Assembly: GCA_050291725.1 (NCBI GenBank)
Contig: JBNKKH010000005.1
Coordinates: 1 to 64,000 of the forward strand
DNA length: 64,000 nt
Reading direction: 5' to 3'
From: JAAGZL01 sp050291725
GTDB lineage: Bacteria; Pseudomonadota; Gammaproteobacteria; Chromatiales; Chromatiaceae
Numbering within the stretch: the stretch's first letter is position 1; every line of letters begins with the position of its first letter. Of the stretch, positions 6,607-15,456 are shown piece by piece. The notes beneath the pieces are model-generated. The model saw only the letters and a program-made list of their open reading frames with translations, ran no database searches and was not told the DNA's origin. Both the position numbers and the translations under genes were made by a program.

Positions 6607-6978
6607 GTGGATAGAAAAGAAAAGTTGGATAAGCTCCATAAGCTGATTGGAGAGAATATTTCCCAGCTTAGAAAATCTGGAAAACAATTAACAAGCCAAC
6701 AGAAGATTGCGGATCACTTAGATATGACTCGAACTTCGATTGTTAATATTGAGGCTGGAAGGCAAAAGGTATCTATATTTGCATTATGGGAAATAGCAGA
6801 GCTATTTGAAAAAGATATTTCCGACCTTCTTCCCACGCGACAAGAGCTTAATGATTATCTAACTCCCCCTAGTATCGAAGATAAGATTAAAGGATTACAT
6901 CCTGATGCAAACGTGCAGGAACAGATCCTTAAGATTTGGCAAGCAGTTATAACCCAACCGGAGCAATCTGACGAATAA
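6607..6978 (+). CDS. XRE-family HTH repressor, divergent from the Ubl operon (123 aa)
   Basis: An XRE helix-turn-helix covers about residues 8-70 (QQKIADHLDMTRTSIVNIEA is the core, followed by GRQKVSIFALWEIAELF), with a C-terminal extension of about 50 residues. I chose the GTG at 6607, preceded by AGGA at good distance, over an in-frame TTG at 6511. The TTG would add 32 residues that do not look protein-like and would place the palindrome inside the gene. The ImmA/IrrE gene follows after three bases. In such pairs the peptidase typically cleaves the repressor, so the pair is likely the switch for the neighbouring Ubl operon. Confidence 0.78.
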   Translation: MDRKEKLDKLHKLIGENISQLRKSGKQLTSQQKIADHLDMTRTSIVNIEAGRQKVSIFALWEIAELFEKDISDLLPTRQELNDYLTPPSIEDKIKGLHPDANVQEQILKIWQAVITQPEQSDE

Positions 6979-6981
6979 ATT

Positions 6982-7545
6982 ATGGCTATCACTATCCCAT
7001 ACATTCCCGATGATGAATATGAAGTTTTGGCAGAAAAACTATTATCTGAAAATGGGCTTTTAGAGATACCGGTCGATATAACTGGTCTCGTAAAATGTCT
7101 AAATCTAAAATTAATGCGTTCTGAATTTGATGGTGAACACATATCAGGGATGTTAGTTATTGATGAAAAAAACCCTACCGTTGTAGTAAATGGTGAACAA
7201 AGCGAAGCCCGCCAGAGATTTACAATTGCACACGAGATTGCTCACTATGAGCTACACAGAGATAGGGAGGAGTTATTTATTGATGATACTTTTGCAATAG
7301 CATTACGCTCAAATATCCAAAATAACGAAAACTCCCGCATTATGGAGATACAGGCAAACAAGATGGCGGCAGCACTGTTAATGCCTTACGAGTTACTTGT
7401 GTCTGAGCTAGGCAATGAGCTAGAAGATGTAGAGCTTGAGTTAGATGATAATGTGCTTGATGCGGTTATTTCAAATCTAGCGTCTGAATTTGAAGTAAGT
7501 GAGCAAGCAATGAGAATACGTTTAACAAATTTAGATTTAATTTAA
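6982..7545 (+). CDS. ImmA/IrrE-family metallopeptidase (187 aa)
   Basis: The zinc site HEIAHYELH (H84, E85, H88) and the following NKMAAALLMP segment are characteristic of ImmA/IrrE (COG2856) peptidases. These cleave XRE-type repressors when a signal such as DNA damage is received. The gene follows the XRE gene by three bases and shows no Shine-Dalgarno site of its own, so translation is probably coupled. The length fits a single-domain member without the sensory domain found in IrrE of Deinococcus. The likely substrate is the XRE protein just upstream; this rests on family knowledge and context. Confidence 0.88.
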   Translation: MAITIPYIPDDEYEVLAEKLLSENGLLEIPVDITGLVKCLNLKLMRSEFDGEHISGMLVIDEKNPTVVVNGEQSEARQRFTIAHEIAHYELHRDREELFIDDTFAIALRSNIQNNENSRIMEIQANKMAAALLMPYELLVSELGNELEDVELELDDNVLDAVISNLASEFEVSEQAMRIRLTNLDLI

Positions 7546-7724
7546 TGATATCGCCCTAATTTAGGATTAATGATGGTAGGGAAGGTGGAGACAGAATAAT
7601 AAATTGCTCGTTCTGGGTGTTGGCGCTAAGTTATCAAAAGTGGTCAATGTTGTTACTAACATTTAAGCTGTGAGGCTGCAGTGAACCGAGGGTTCCGGTT
7701 CCGCTTTATGTGTTTGTTAGGATT

Positions 7725-8462
7725 TCATTTTTTTAAAGACTTTCTGCTTTTTGTTAACATTTTCTCGATCTTCTCCCTCTCTAGTTTTGCGATAAGAGTA
7801 GATTTAAGTTTTGATACGCCATTTGTAACATGGGTAGAGAGATTTAAAACAAACTCATGTGCAGCATCTATGTCGTTTTGATTTAAGTGCCGATGCCACT
7901 CATTTCTAGTTAGTTTGTTGCTATTTATTTGCTCTTCTACAAGTGTCAGGGTCATTAAATCAAGCATAGTTGAGCCTTGAAATTTAGCACGCTGTGACCC
8001 AAAAACAATAAATAGCAACACGACTTTTGTCTGTAAATCCCTATCGAGCATGTGAAATAAATTATTTGCACCAAATATGATCTTGTTTTTAATATCTGGT
8101 AAAAACATCATTACGTAAGAGTCTGACAATTCAAGATTAACTTCTTTTTGTGCTTGATCGCGATAGCGCTGTAGATTTGGAAATCCTGCAAATAACAACA
8201 TAATTTCACCACTTTGTTCTGCAACAGCTTGAGCTTTATTCATCTGTAGTGTTGAAGGCTTAGTTGGTTTTATCTCAACCCAAATATTAAATTCTTCTAA
8301 ATAAAAGTCTGGCAGATATGTTGTTTTCTTATAAGGAAATCTCTTTGGTTCGTATGCCCATTTAACAGACATGGAGTCAAAGAACACAGCCCAAAGTGCT
8401 TCTAGCTTTGATCTAAACTTATATCCCTTGTATTTTGTTTCTATCGATTGTATTTCGTACAT
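7725..8462 (-). CDS. PD-(D/E)XK nuclease-like protein (245 aa)
   Basis: The first 70 residues fit a phage- and island-associated PD-(D/E)XK fold: FRSKLEALWAVFFD supplies E21, YLPDFYL supplies D52, and WVEIKP supplies E63 and K65. It would be a metal-dependent nuclease. The remaining 170 residues form a helical region without recognisable motif, ending in a lysine-rich tail (KSRKSLKK). The gene faces the XRE-ImmA pair and lies next to the tRNA end of the island. Its role could be in defence or in element maintenance, and the sequence does not decide between these. Confidence 0.7.
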   Translation of the reverse strand: MYEIQSIETKYKGYKFRSKLEALWAVFFDSMSVKWAYEPKRFPYKKTTYLPDFYLEEFNIWVEIKPTKPSTLQMNKAQAVAEQSGEIMLLFAGFPNLQRYRDQAQKEVNLELSDSYVMMFLPDIKNKIIFGANNLFHMLDRDLQTKVVLLFIVFGSQRAKFQGSTMLDLMTLTLVEEQINSNKLTRNEWHRHLNQNDIDAAHEFVLNLSTHVTNGVSKLKSTLIAKLEREKIEKMLTKSRKSLKK

Positions 8463-8732
8463 TGCTTCTTTTGTAAATTCTAATAGTTGATTAGATTGTT
8501 AGGCTTGAGCATATATCGTGGAGCTTAACCAGCTCGAATTTCGAGAGGTACAGCATAAGTAGCAATTCTAATTTAAATCAAGTCAGGAAGCATTTTGTAT
8601 AGAAAGCATCCTGCTGCTGTTATTATTCCGTCTTAACTAAAGATTAACAGACTGCTGGACTTTGAAAAAGAGTCAGTTATTGGTTGATCAGAAACAAAAA
8701 CCCCAAACACTAGGCCTGGGCATTACGATGGA

Positions 8733-8807
8733 GTGGTAGGGCGTGTTGGCATCGATACTACCACCAAGGGACTATGCGTACCTTGGCCATAGGGTCGTAA
8801 CCCTATG
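8733..8807. repeat. three tandem stem-loops between the island and the tRNA gene
   Basis: Three inverted repeats follow one another: GTGGTAG/CTACCAC (8733-8739 with 8758-8764), CCAAGG/CCTTGG (8764-8769 with 8781-8786) and CATAGGGT/ACCCTATG (8788-8795 with 8800-8807). None is followed by a T run in either direction, so they are not ordinary terminators. The segment ACCAAGGGACTATGCGTACC (8763-8782) resembles the anticodon arm of the tRNA gene at 8821, matching 17 of 20 bases. The rest of the 358-base gap 8463-8820 holds no gene that I can see. CTCGAA-T-TTCGAG at 8533-8545 is another short palindrome. Confidence 0.5.
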
Positions 8808-8820
8808 ACTTATAAGAATT

Positions 8821-8897
<77 letters not shown>

Positions 8898-8918
8898 GGT
8901 GTTGCTAAGCGGGTTGTA

Positions 8919-8947
8919 TTAATAAACTATCCTTTGTATTTCTTCAA
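8919..8947 (-). promoter_or_regulatory. candidate sigma-70 promoter of the tRNA gene
   Basis: On the minus strand TTGAAG (8942-8947) and TATTAA (8919-8924) are separated by 17 bases and followed by a C-rich discriminator. Transcription would begin about 15 bases before the mature tRNA. Confidence 0.5.
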
Positions 8948-8969
8948 GCCTTTCTTGGCGTGGTTTTTA

Positions 8970-10808
8970 TTAATCGTTATCAATAAAGCTGTAGAGCTTT
9001 TCTGAACGCGATGGATGACGCAGTTTACGCAGCGCCTTGGCTTCAATCTGCCTGATACGCTCACGGGTTACGTCAAACTGTTTACCTACCTCTTCCAGAG
9101 TGTGGTCGGTGTTCATGTCGATACCAAAGCGCATGCGTAGCACTTTGGCTTCGCGTGAGGTTAGGCCTTCTAACATTACTTTTGTGGACTCACGCAGTCC
9201 TTCGCCGGTGGCGGAGTCTGATGGTGACTCTACACCTGAGTCTTCGATAAAGTCTCCTAGATGGGAGTCTTCATCGTCGCCGATTGGTGTCTCCATAGAG
9301 ATCGGCTCTTTGGCGATTTTGAGTACCTTACGTACTTTGTCTTCTGGCATCTCCATGCGCTCGGCCAGCTCTTCTGGAGTGGCTTCGCGTCCCATCTCTT
9401 GCACCATTTGGCGAGAGATGCGATTCAGTTTGTTTATGGTCTCTATCATATGCACCGGAATACGGATGGTACGGGCCTGGTCCGCAATAGAGCGGGTGAT
9501 GGCTTGACGAATCCACCAGGTTGCATAGGTTGAGAATTTGTAACCGCGACGGTATTCGAATTTGTCTACCGCCTTCATTAGGCCGATGTTGCCCTCCTGA
9601 ATCAGATCCAGGAACTGCAGGCCGCGGTTGGTATATTTTTTGGCGATAGAGATAACCAGACGCAGGTTGGCTTCCACCATCTCTTTCTTGGCACGGCGTG
9701 CCTTGGCCTCGCCGATAGACATCTTGCGGTTGATCTCTTTGATGTCGAGAATGGATAGGCCGCTGCGTTGTTCCAGGTCCAGCAGTTTCTTCTGGGCGCG
9801 CAGTACCTCTTCTGTTACATCATTCAGCGCTTCAGAGTAGGGTTTGCCCAGGTCTATCTGGTCCTGAATCCAGTTCAGGTCGGTTTCACGCTCAGGAAAT
9901 GAGGTGATGAATGTCTTGCGTGGCATGCCTGCATGCTTGACGCAGAGATCCATGACGGCGCGTTCCTGGCTACGAATTAAAGTGATGGTTTGGCGCAGGT
10001 TGTCAACCAGGAGGTTGAATACCGCTGGTATAAATCTGAACTCGAGGAAGGTCTCGGTTACTTTTTCCGTGGCCTTGATGGTGCTCTTGTGGTCGCTACC
10101 ATTTTTTTCAATACTGGCGACCAGGGCCTTGAAGCGTTTACTTAATTCTTTACGCTTGGCTTCTGCCTCTTCAGGATCGGGACCTGTATCCTCTTCCTCC
10201 ACTTCCTCTTCAGTATCCGAATCATCACTGTCATCATCATTGTCAGTGTTGAGACTGGCTGGTGTCACAGGTTTGGCGATTTCATCCGGCTCATTTGGAT
10301 CTATGAAGCCGCTAATGATGTCGGTCAGGCGCATCTCTTCGCTTTTGACCTTATCAAACATGTTAAGCACAGAAGCGATGGTGTCAGGATAGGCGCTAAT
10401 GGCAGAGAGGATGTGATTGAGCCCCTCTTCAATGCGCTTGGCTATCTTCAGTTCGCCTTCGCGTGTAAGGAGTTCTACCGTACCCATTTCACGCATGTAC
10501 ATGCGGACTGGGTCAGTGGTGCGGCCAAATTCGCTATCAACGCTCGCTAGGGCAGCAGCGGCTGCTTCGGCAGCGTCTTCATCTGTCGAATTGGCGTCAT
10601 CAGAAATTGCGGTGTCATCAGCATCTGGGGCGGTTTCGTGCACGGAAATGCCCATATCATTGATCATGCGAATGATATCTTCGATCTGCTCTGGCTCGAC
10701 GATGCTGTCAGGTAAATGGTCGTTTACTTCAGCGTATGTTAGGAACCCCTGCTCTTTCCCTTTTGCGATCAGCTGTTTTAGTTGGGATTGCTGTTGCTCT
10801 TGATTCAT
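8970..10808 (-). CDS. rpoD: RNA polymerase primary sigma factor RpoD (sigma-70)
   Basis: At 612 residues this is a full-length housekeeping sigma factor. Region 1.1 is at the start (LKQLIAKGKEQGFLTYAEVN) and region 1.2 near DPVRMYMREMGTVELLTREG. An acidic non-conserved spacer follows (DDDSDDSDTEEEVEEEDTG). Region 2 carries the -10 recognition and melting residues (GYKFSTYATWWIRQAITR). Region 4.2 carries the -35 helix-turn-helix (VTRERIRQIEAKALRKLRHP). It directs RNA polymerase to most promoters. It is the last gene of the rpsU-yqeY-dnaG-rpoD cluster, with its own upstream promoter candidate. The anti-sigma factor gene rsd is also in this window at 25147. Confidence 0.98.
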   Translation of the reverse strand: MNQEQQQSQLKQLIAKGKEQGFLTYAEVNDHLPDSIVEPEQIEDIIRMINDMGISVHETAPDADDTAISDDANSTDEDAAEAAAAALASVDSEFGRTTDPVRMYMREMGTVELLTREGELKIAKRIEEGLNHILSAISAYPDTIASVLNMFDKVKSEEMRLTDIISGFIDPNEPDEIAKPVTPASLNTDNDDDSDDSDTEEEVEEEDTGPDPEEAEAKRKELSKRFKALVASIEKNGSDHKSTIKATEKVTETFLEFRFIPAVFNLLVDNLRQTITLIRSQERAVMDLCVKHAGMPRKTFITSFPERETDLNWIQDQIDLGKPYSEALNDVTEEVLRAQKKLLDLEQRSGLSILDIKEINRKMSIGEAKARRAKKEMVEANLRLVISIAKKYTNRGLQFLDLIQEGNIGLMKAVDKFEYRRGYKFSTYATWWIRQAITRSIADQARTIRIPVHMIETINKLNRISRQMVQEMGREATPEELAERMEMPEDKVRKVLKIAKEPISMETPIGDDEDSHLGDFIEDSGVESPSDSATGEGLRESTKVMLEGLTSREAKVLRMRFGIDMNTDHTLEEVGKQFDVTRERIRQIEAKALRKLRHPSRSEKLYSFIDND

Positions 10809-10856
10809 TTCCTACCCATGAATGTAGTAACCTGGTTTATCGGACACAAGCCGCAC

Positions 10857-10865
10857 AGTATAGCA
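10857..10865 (-). promoter_or_regulatory. extended -10 promoter candidate for rpoD
   Basis: On the minus strand TGCTATACT matches the extended -10 consensus. It lies in the 108-base gap between dnaG and rpoD, about 50 bases before the rpoD start. No clear -35 is seen, as expected for this promoter class. Confidence 0.45.
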
Positions 10866-10916
10866 ATTGAGCCTAAATATTTCCAGGTAAATGCTGCTTA
10901 GTCGCATCATTGGGTA

Positions 10917-12656
10917 CTACTTTTCACTATTCTCCGATAAAAGTTGGTTTAGCCTATTCTTTTCTTGATCTTCTAGACCAGTAGTTTTCGCCTTCTCCAG
11001 TAGTCTGTCGAGTTCGCCAGTATTAATCTGTTGCTCCAGCGCCTTGAGCGTGTCTCTGAATTCGGCCTCAACTCCTTGCTCTGGTATGAACAGATCTACA
11101 GCAGACAGCTTGGATATGTGCTGGTGCTCTTCTGTTCCTCTCCAGCGCTCGATTAGTTGAGCTGTCTTAAGATTAGGATGGTTCTGAACTAATTCAAGTA
11201 GTTTACGCAAAAGATTTGTGCCTAAAGAGTCCAATTTCTGCCAATTATTGGGCAAATCATCCAAAGTTCCGAGTTTTGGATGCTGTAGCAGCATGGTTAT
11301 GGCTCTTCTGACCATGGGCATGGGTCTATGGTCGCGGGAAGGGGGAGAGGGCGGTCGTTTTGGGGTGGACTGTTTATTTTCGCCCATCATATATGAGGTA
11401 TCTACACCAACTATCTGGTTAAGTTGTTGCTGCAGAATATCCCGAAAAACCCCTTTGGGTATGCTGGATATTAGGGGCTTAGCCAACTCTGCCAGCCGCG
11501 CGCGTCCGCCAGGCTCGGTGGTGTCTATCTCATTTGAGAGGTGGTCGAGCATAAATTGAGAGAGCGGGGTGGCGTTGTTGATCCGCTGGCTAAAGGCTTC
11601 GGTCCCCTCTTGGCGGATCATGGTATCCGGGTCTTCACCTTGTGGCAGAAACAGGAACTTAACTTCACGGCCATCGCGCATCATGGGTAGCGTGGTCTTC
11701 AGCGCCTTCCATCCGGCTTCAGAGCCAGCCCGGTCGCCATCAAAGCAGAAGATCACTTTATGGGTGACGCGAAACAGCTGTTCCAGATGTTCGCCTGTGG
11801 TGGCGGTGCCCAATGTGGCCACGCCATAACGAATGCCGAACTGGGCTAGGGCCACTACATCCATATAGCCTTCCACCACCAAAAGCTGCTCAATTTTGCG
11901 CAGGGCCTTTTGCGCCTCGTACAGTCCGTAGAGTTCGCGCCCTTTGTGGAAAACTGGGGTTTCGGGGGAGTTGAGATATTTAGGTGCATCATCCTTACTC
12001 AAGACGCGCCCACCAAACGCTATGGTGCGTCCTCTGCGATCGCGGATAGGGAACATAATGCGATTACGGAAGCGGTCGTAGCATTTGCCTTCCGGTTCGG
12101 AGATCATGCCGGTTATGCGCAGTTGCTTCAGGCCCTCTGCATCTTGCCCCAGCTGTTTAATCAGGTTGTCCCAGCCTGGGGGAGCAAAGCCTACCCCAAA
12201 CTCGGCGGCGATCTCACCACTCAAGCCTCTGCCTTTTAGGTAATCTACCGCCTGTTGGGCTTGGGGATGTTTGCGTAGTTGCTGGCTGTAATATTGCGCT
12301 GACTCTTCCAATGTTTGGTAAAGTGGACGCAGATCAGGCCCTGATGATTGGCCTTCCTCCCGTGGTACCTCCAGCCCCTGCATCTGCGCCAGCTCTTCGA
12401 TGGCGTCGACAAATCCCATGTTGTCGTACTCCATGAGAAAGCCAACGGCAGTGCCGTGGGCGCCGCAGCCAAAGCAGTGGTAGAACTGTTTCTCCCGACT
12501 TACGGTGAAGGAGGGGGTTTTTTCATCGTGGAATGGGCAGCAGGCTTGGTAGTCTCGTCCGGCCTTTTTCAGCGGGACGCGGCCATTTATCAGATCAACA
12601 ATGTCGACCCGGTCTAACAGTTCATCAATAAAATGTGCGGGAATTTTGCCTGCCAT
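10917..12656 (-). CDS. dnaG: DNA primase DnaG
   Basis: The protein makes RNA primers at the replication fork together with DnaB helicase. Its order of domains is intact. An N-terminal CHC2 zinc finger (CCPFHDEKTPSFTV, then FYHCFGCGAHG) binds the template. The RNA polymerase core contains a Toprim fold (LLVVEGYMDVVALAQFGI and IFCFDGDRAG, the acidic metal-binding residues). A C-terminal DnaB-interacting region of about 150 residues follows. The length of 579 is usual for the family. The gene lies between yqeY and rpoD as in many gammaproteobacteria, which ties primer synthesis to sigma and ribosome production. Confidence 0.98.
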   Translation of the reverse strand: MAGKIPAHFIDELLDRVDIVDLINGRVPLKKAGRDYQACCPFHDEKTPSFTVSREKQFYHCFGCGAHGTAVGFLMEYDNMGFVDAIEELAQMQGLEVPREEGQSSGPDLRPLYQTLEESAQYYSQQLRKHPQAQQAVDYLKGRGLSGEIAAEFGVGFAPPGWDNLIKQLGQDAEGLKQLRITGMISEPEGKCYDRFRNRIMFPIRDRRGRTIAFGGRVLSKDDAPKYLNSPETPVFHKGRELYGLYEAQKALRKIEQLLVVEGYMDVVALAQFGIRYGVATLGTATTGEHLEQLFRVTHKVIFCFDGDRAGSEAGWKALKTTLPMMRDGREVKFLFLPQGEDPDTMIRQEGTEAFSQRINNATPLSQFMLDHLSNEIDTTEPGGRARLAELAKPLISSIPKGVFRDILQQQLNQIVGVDTSYMMGENKQSTPKRPPSPPSRDHRPMPMVRRAITMLLQHPKLGTLDDLPNNWQKLDSLGTNLLRKLLELVQNHPNLKTAQLIERWRGTEEHQHISKLSAVDLFIPEQGVEAEFRDTLKALEQQINTGELDRLLEKAKTTGLEDQEKNRLNQLLSENSEK

Positions 12657-12705
12657 GTCGTAAGACTAAAACATCGCAAGCCAGAAGGGTATATCTGAAA
12701 AGGAA

Positions 12706-13149
12706 TCAGCTCCCAAGTAGCTGTTTTATCTTGGCGCTAACTGCGCCCATGTCTGCACGTCCCTGTAGCTTGGGTTTGAGTATACCCATGACCTTACCCA
12801 TGTCTCGCATGGATTCGGCTCCGGTCTCGGCCATGGCCTGTTTGATGAGATCGGTGATCTCCTCTTCGCTCAGGGCCTCAGGTAGATACTCTTGCAACAC
12901 CTCAATCTCAAACTGTTCCTGCTCGGCCAGTTCGTCCCTTCCGGCTTTTGCATACTGTTCAATTGAGTCGCGGCGCTGTTTTACCATCTTGTCCAGAACG
13001 GCTAGAACCTGATCGTCGTCCAGTTCAATCCGTTCGTCCACCTCACGCTGTTTTATAGCGGCCATGATCAAACGGATGACGCCAAGCTTGCGCTTGTCGC
13101 CGCCCTTCATGGCGCTTTTCATATCATCCTGGATGCGTTGCTTGAGCAT
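12706..13149 (-). CDS. yqeY: GatB/YqeY domain protein
   Basis: This is a 147-residue helical protein of the GatB/YqeY family, similar to the tRNA-binding tail of GatB. The sequence has the family's typical pattern: DDMKSAMKGGDKRKLGVIRL at the start, RRDSIEQYAKAGRDELAEQE in the middle, and MRDMGKVMGILKPKLQGRAD near the end. Its exact cellular role is not established; a link to tRNA-dependent amidation or tRNA binding is usually assumed. It lies between rpsU and dnaG in the same direction, a frequent insertion into the macromolecular-synthesis operon. Confidence 0.93.
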   Translation of the reverse strand: MLKQRIQDDMKSAMKGGDKRKLGVIRLIMAAIKQREVDERIELDDDQVLAVLDKMVKQRRDSIEQYAKAGRDELAEQEQFEIEVLQEYLPEALSEEEITDLIKQAMAETGAESMRDMGKVMGILKPKLQGRADMGAVSAKIKQLLGS

Positions 13150-13188
13150 GGCGTTGAGTGCCTTAGACTAGCTTGGTAGGAAGATGGA

Positions 13189-13404
13189 TTAGTATTGACG
13201 TTCGAACTTGCGGCTCTCGCGCTGGACCTTTTTCAGATTGCGCTTTACAGCTGCTGCGGCCTTACGCTTACGCTCGGAAGTTGGCTTTTCATAGAACTCG
13301 CGACGACGTACTTCGGCTAGAACTCCAGCCTTCTCACATGAGCGCTTAAAGCGACGCATTGCCACTTCAAAAGGTTCGTTCTCTTTTACACGTACTTGGG
13401 GCAT
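13189..13404 (-). CDS. rpsU: 30S ribosomal protein bS21
   Basis: The 71-residue product begins MPQVRVKENEPFEVAMRRFK and continues with the bS21 signature (RRREFYEKPTSERKRK). I start at the ATG at 13404, which has GAGG six bases upstream. An in-frame TTG at 13416 would add four residues but lies on top of that ribosome binding site. bS21 binds near the anti-Shine-Dalgarno region of the 30S subunit and aids initiation. It is the first gene of the cluster that ends with rpoD. The upstream intergenic region is shared with the divergent tsaD. Confidence 0.97.
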   Translation of the reverse strand: MPQVRVKENEPFEVAMRRFKRSCEKAGVLAEVRRREFYEKPTSERKRKAAAAVKRNLKKVQRESRKFERQY

Positions 13405-13534
13405 GTTTATCCTCAAAAAATAATCAAAATTTTGCGTATAAAGCTAAAGAGCGGGGATTCTACTGCCTGTAAGCCATTAATGCAAAGCGTTTGGGGGAAA
13501 ATTTAGCGGAAATTAGGCGAAAATTAGGGGCATA

Positions 13535-13564
13535 TTGAGGATAAGGGGTGTAAGTTCATATAAA
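13535..13564 (+). promoter_or_regulatory. candidate sigma-70 promoter of tsaD
   Basis: TTGAGG (13535-13540) and TATAAA (13559-13564) are 18 bases apart. They lie about 110 bases before the TTG start of tsaD, in the region divergent from rpsU. Confidence 0.45.
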
Positions 13565-13674
13565 ATTGCCGCGATCTGTTAAGTGCGGCCATGGTGACTT
13601 GTTGTGCGATTATTGCTGTTTGGAGCCGAAAGTCACCTTAAATCATTCTGTTATCTCTATATTGGAGGCGGGTT

Positions 13675-14718
13675 TTGCGGGTATTAGGTATTGAAACATC
13701 CTGTGATGAGACTGGAGTTGCTATCTATGACAGCGACAAAGGGTTGCTGGCCCATAGCCTCTACAGTCAGATAGAGATCCATGAGGATTTTGGCGGCGTG
13801 GTGCCAGAGCTGGCCTCACGCGATCATGTACGCAAGACACTGCCTCTAATTAAAGAGTGCTTGGCTCAAACCGGCTCTGGCTTAGAACAGTTGGATGGGT
13901 TGGCCTATACCGCTGGCCCTGGTCTGGTGGGAGCGCTATTAGTTGGTAGCGCCATCGGCCGCAGCTTAGCTTGGACTCTGGGGTTGCCGGCAATCGGGGT
14001 ACATCATATGGAGGGCCACATGTTGGCCCCTATGCTAGATGAAAGAAAACCGCAATTTCCCTTTGTCGCTCTGCTGGTTTCTGGTGGCCACACCCAACTG
14101 GTGGAGGTGCAGGAGGTGGGCAACTATCGGCTTTTGGGTGAATCTATTGACGATGCTGCCGGAGAAGCTTTCGATAAAACTGCTAAGCTGCTGGGTCTGC
14201 CCTATCCGGGAGGACCAGAGCTTGCCAGATTGGCAGAGCAGGGTGACCCCCAGCGGTTTCATTTTCCCCGCCCCATGACCGATCGCCCGGGTTTGGATTT
14301 CAGCTTTAGTGGCCTGAAGACCTTTGCCCTCAATACTATGCAGAGGGAGCTGGGTCCGGAAAATGGTCTGGAGCAGTCGGTGGCGGAGCAGACTAAGGCA
14401 GATATCGCTAGGGCATTTGAAGATGCGGTGGTGGATACCATGGTGATCAAATGTCGGCGTGCGATGCGCGAGAGTAGCAGCTCCACCCTGGTTTTGGCAG
14501 GAGGTGTTAGCGCCAATAGCCGCCTGCGTCAGCGCATTAAACAGGCAATGGACAAAGAGAGAGTTGAGGTGTTCTATCCGCGTCCGGAGTTTTGTACCGA
14601 TAACGGCGCAATGATCGCCTACGCTGGCTGGCAACGGTTGAAGGCCGGTCAGACCGCGCCATTGAAATTTGGTGCCCGGCCACGCTGGCCCCTACAGGAG
14701 CTATCTACCCTGGGTTGA
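13675..14718 (+). CDS. tsaD: tRNA N6-threonylcarbamoyladenosine transferase TsaD
   Basis: TsaD transfers the threonylcarbamoyl group to A37 of tRNAs that read ANN codons, working with TsaB and TsaE in the cytoplasm. The start is TTG with GGAGG six bases upstream, giving the typical MRVLGIETSCDETGVAIYD. The metal ligands HHMEGH (H111, H115), the phosphate-binding LLVSGGHTQL, and LAGGVSANSRLR followed by FCTDNGAMIAYAG are all present. The length of 347 is normal. It is divergent from rpsU, as in many gammaproteobacteria, and its last base abuts the stop of the convergent plsY. Confidence 0.98.
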   Translation: MRVLGIETSCDETGVAIYDSDKGLLAHSLYSQIEIHEDFGGVVPELASRDHVRKTLPLIKECLAQTGSGLEQLDGLAYTAGPGLVGALLVGSAIGRSLAWTLGLPAIGVHHMEGHMLAPMLDERKPQFPFVALLVSGGHTQLVEVQEVGNYRLLGESIDDAAGEAFDKTAKLLGLPYPGGPELARLAEQGDPQRFHFPRPMTDRPGLDFSFSGLKTFALNTMQRELGPENGLEQSVAEQTKADIARAFEDAVVDTMVIKCRRAMRESSSSTLVLAGGVSANSRLRQRIKQAMDKERVEVFYPRPEFCTDNGAMIAYAGWQRLKAGQTAPLKFGARPRWPLQELSTLG

Positions 14719-15333
14719 TCAGGAGTGGACCTGGTCGTTGGGGTCAGAGTTGTCTTTTATAGTCTCTTCTGACCCATCCAGAAGACTCTTAATGTTGGAT
14801 TTATGGCGCCAGAACAGCAGGGCGCTCATGATAATCTGCATTCCCACCAGTTCTGGAGCAGGCCAGAAAAACCACACCACCAGTGGAGCCAGGGCCATGC
14901 ATACCAGGGCCGAGAGGGATGATATTTTTACCACCTTGGCCATGAACAGCCAGATCAGGGCGATAACTCCGCCTATCTGCCATCCCAGTCCAAACTGACA
15001 GCCCAGTGCGGTGGCTACGCCCTTGCCACCCTGAAAGCGGAAGAATATAGGGTAGAGATGGCCCAGGAAGGCGGCCATAGCTACAGCGGCCAGAATCATG
15101 GGGGCAACATCCAGCATATTTGCAGCCAATACGGGTAGTAGCCCTTTGAGCATATCGCCAAACAAGGTGATTGCTGCTGCCTTCTTCCCGCCGATGCGCA
15201 GTACGTTGGTGGCTCCGGGATTGTTAGAGCCAAGGGTGCGGGGATCGGCTAGCCCCATAATTTTACATACAATTATGGCGCTGGATATGGAACCTAGCAG
15301 GTAGGCAATGGGGATTAGAATATAGTCAGTCAT
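14719..15333 (-). CDS. plsY: glycerol-3-phosphate acyltransferase PlsY
   Basis: PlsY is an inner-membrane enzyme that moves an acyl group from acyl-phosphate to glycerol-3-phosphate, the first step of phospholipid synthesis. The conserved motifs are LLGSISSAIIVCKI, GSNNPGATNVLR and HLYPIFFRFQGGKGVATALG, with several membrane segments between them. I start at the ATG at 15333 (MTDYILIPIAYLLG, 204 residues), the family's usual start. A frame extending to 15420 would add 29 polar residues without a better ribosome binding site. It is convergent with tsaD and divergent from folB. Confidence 0.95.
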   Translation of the reverse strand: MTDYILIPIAYLLGSISSAIIVCKIMGLADPRTLGSNNPGATNVLRIGGKKAAAITLFGDMLKGLLPVLAANMLDVAPMILAAVAMAAFLGHLYPIFFRFQGGKGVATALGCQFGLGWQIGGVIALIWLFMAKVVKISSLSALVCMALAPLVVWFFWPAPELVGMQIIMSALLFWRHKSNIKSLLDGSEETIKDNSDPNDQVHS

Positions 15334-15456
15334 TGTTTGGGTTTGTGCTTTTGTGCAATTTGACCCCGCTGTAGCCGGATAGTCAAGGTGGTTTGTTATT
15401 TGTCTCGTCTGTTTTACCATAGCCGTTAACTTGATACAGGAATTGATCAGAGACCT

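Noticed and set aside
1..8820. Prophage or integrative element with integrase
   Set aside because: The island character and tRNA border are clear, but no integrase, phage structural or conjugation gene is present in the window, so I do not name it a prophage or ICE.
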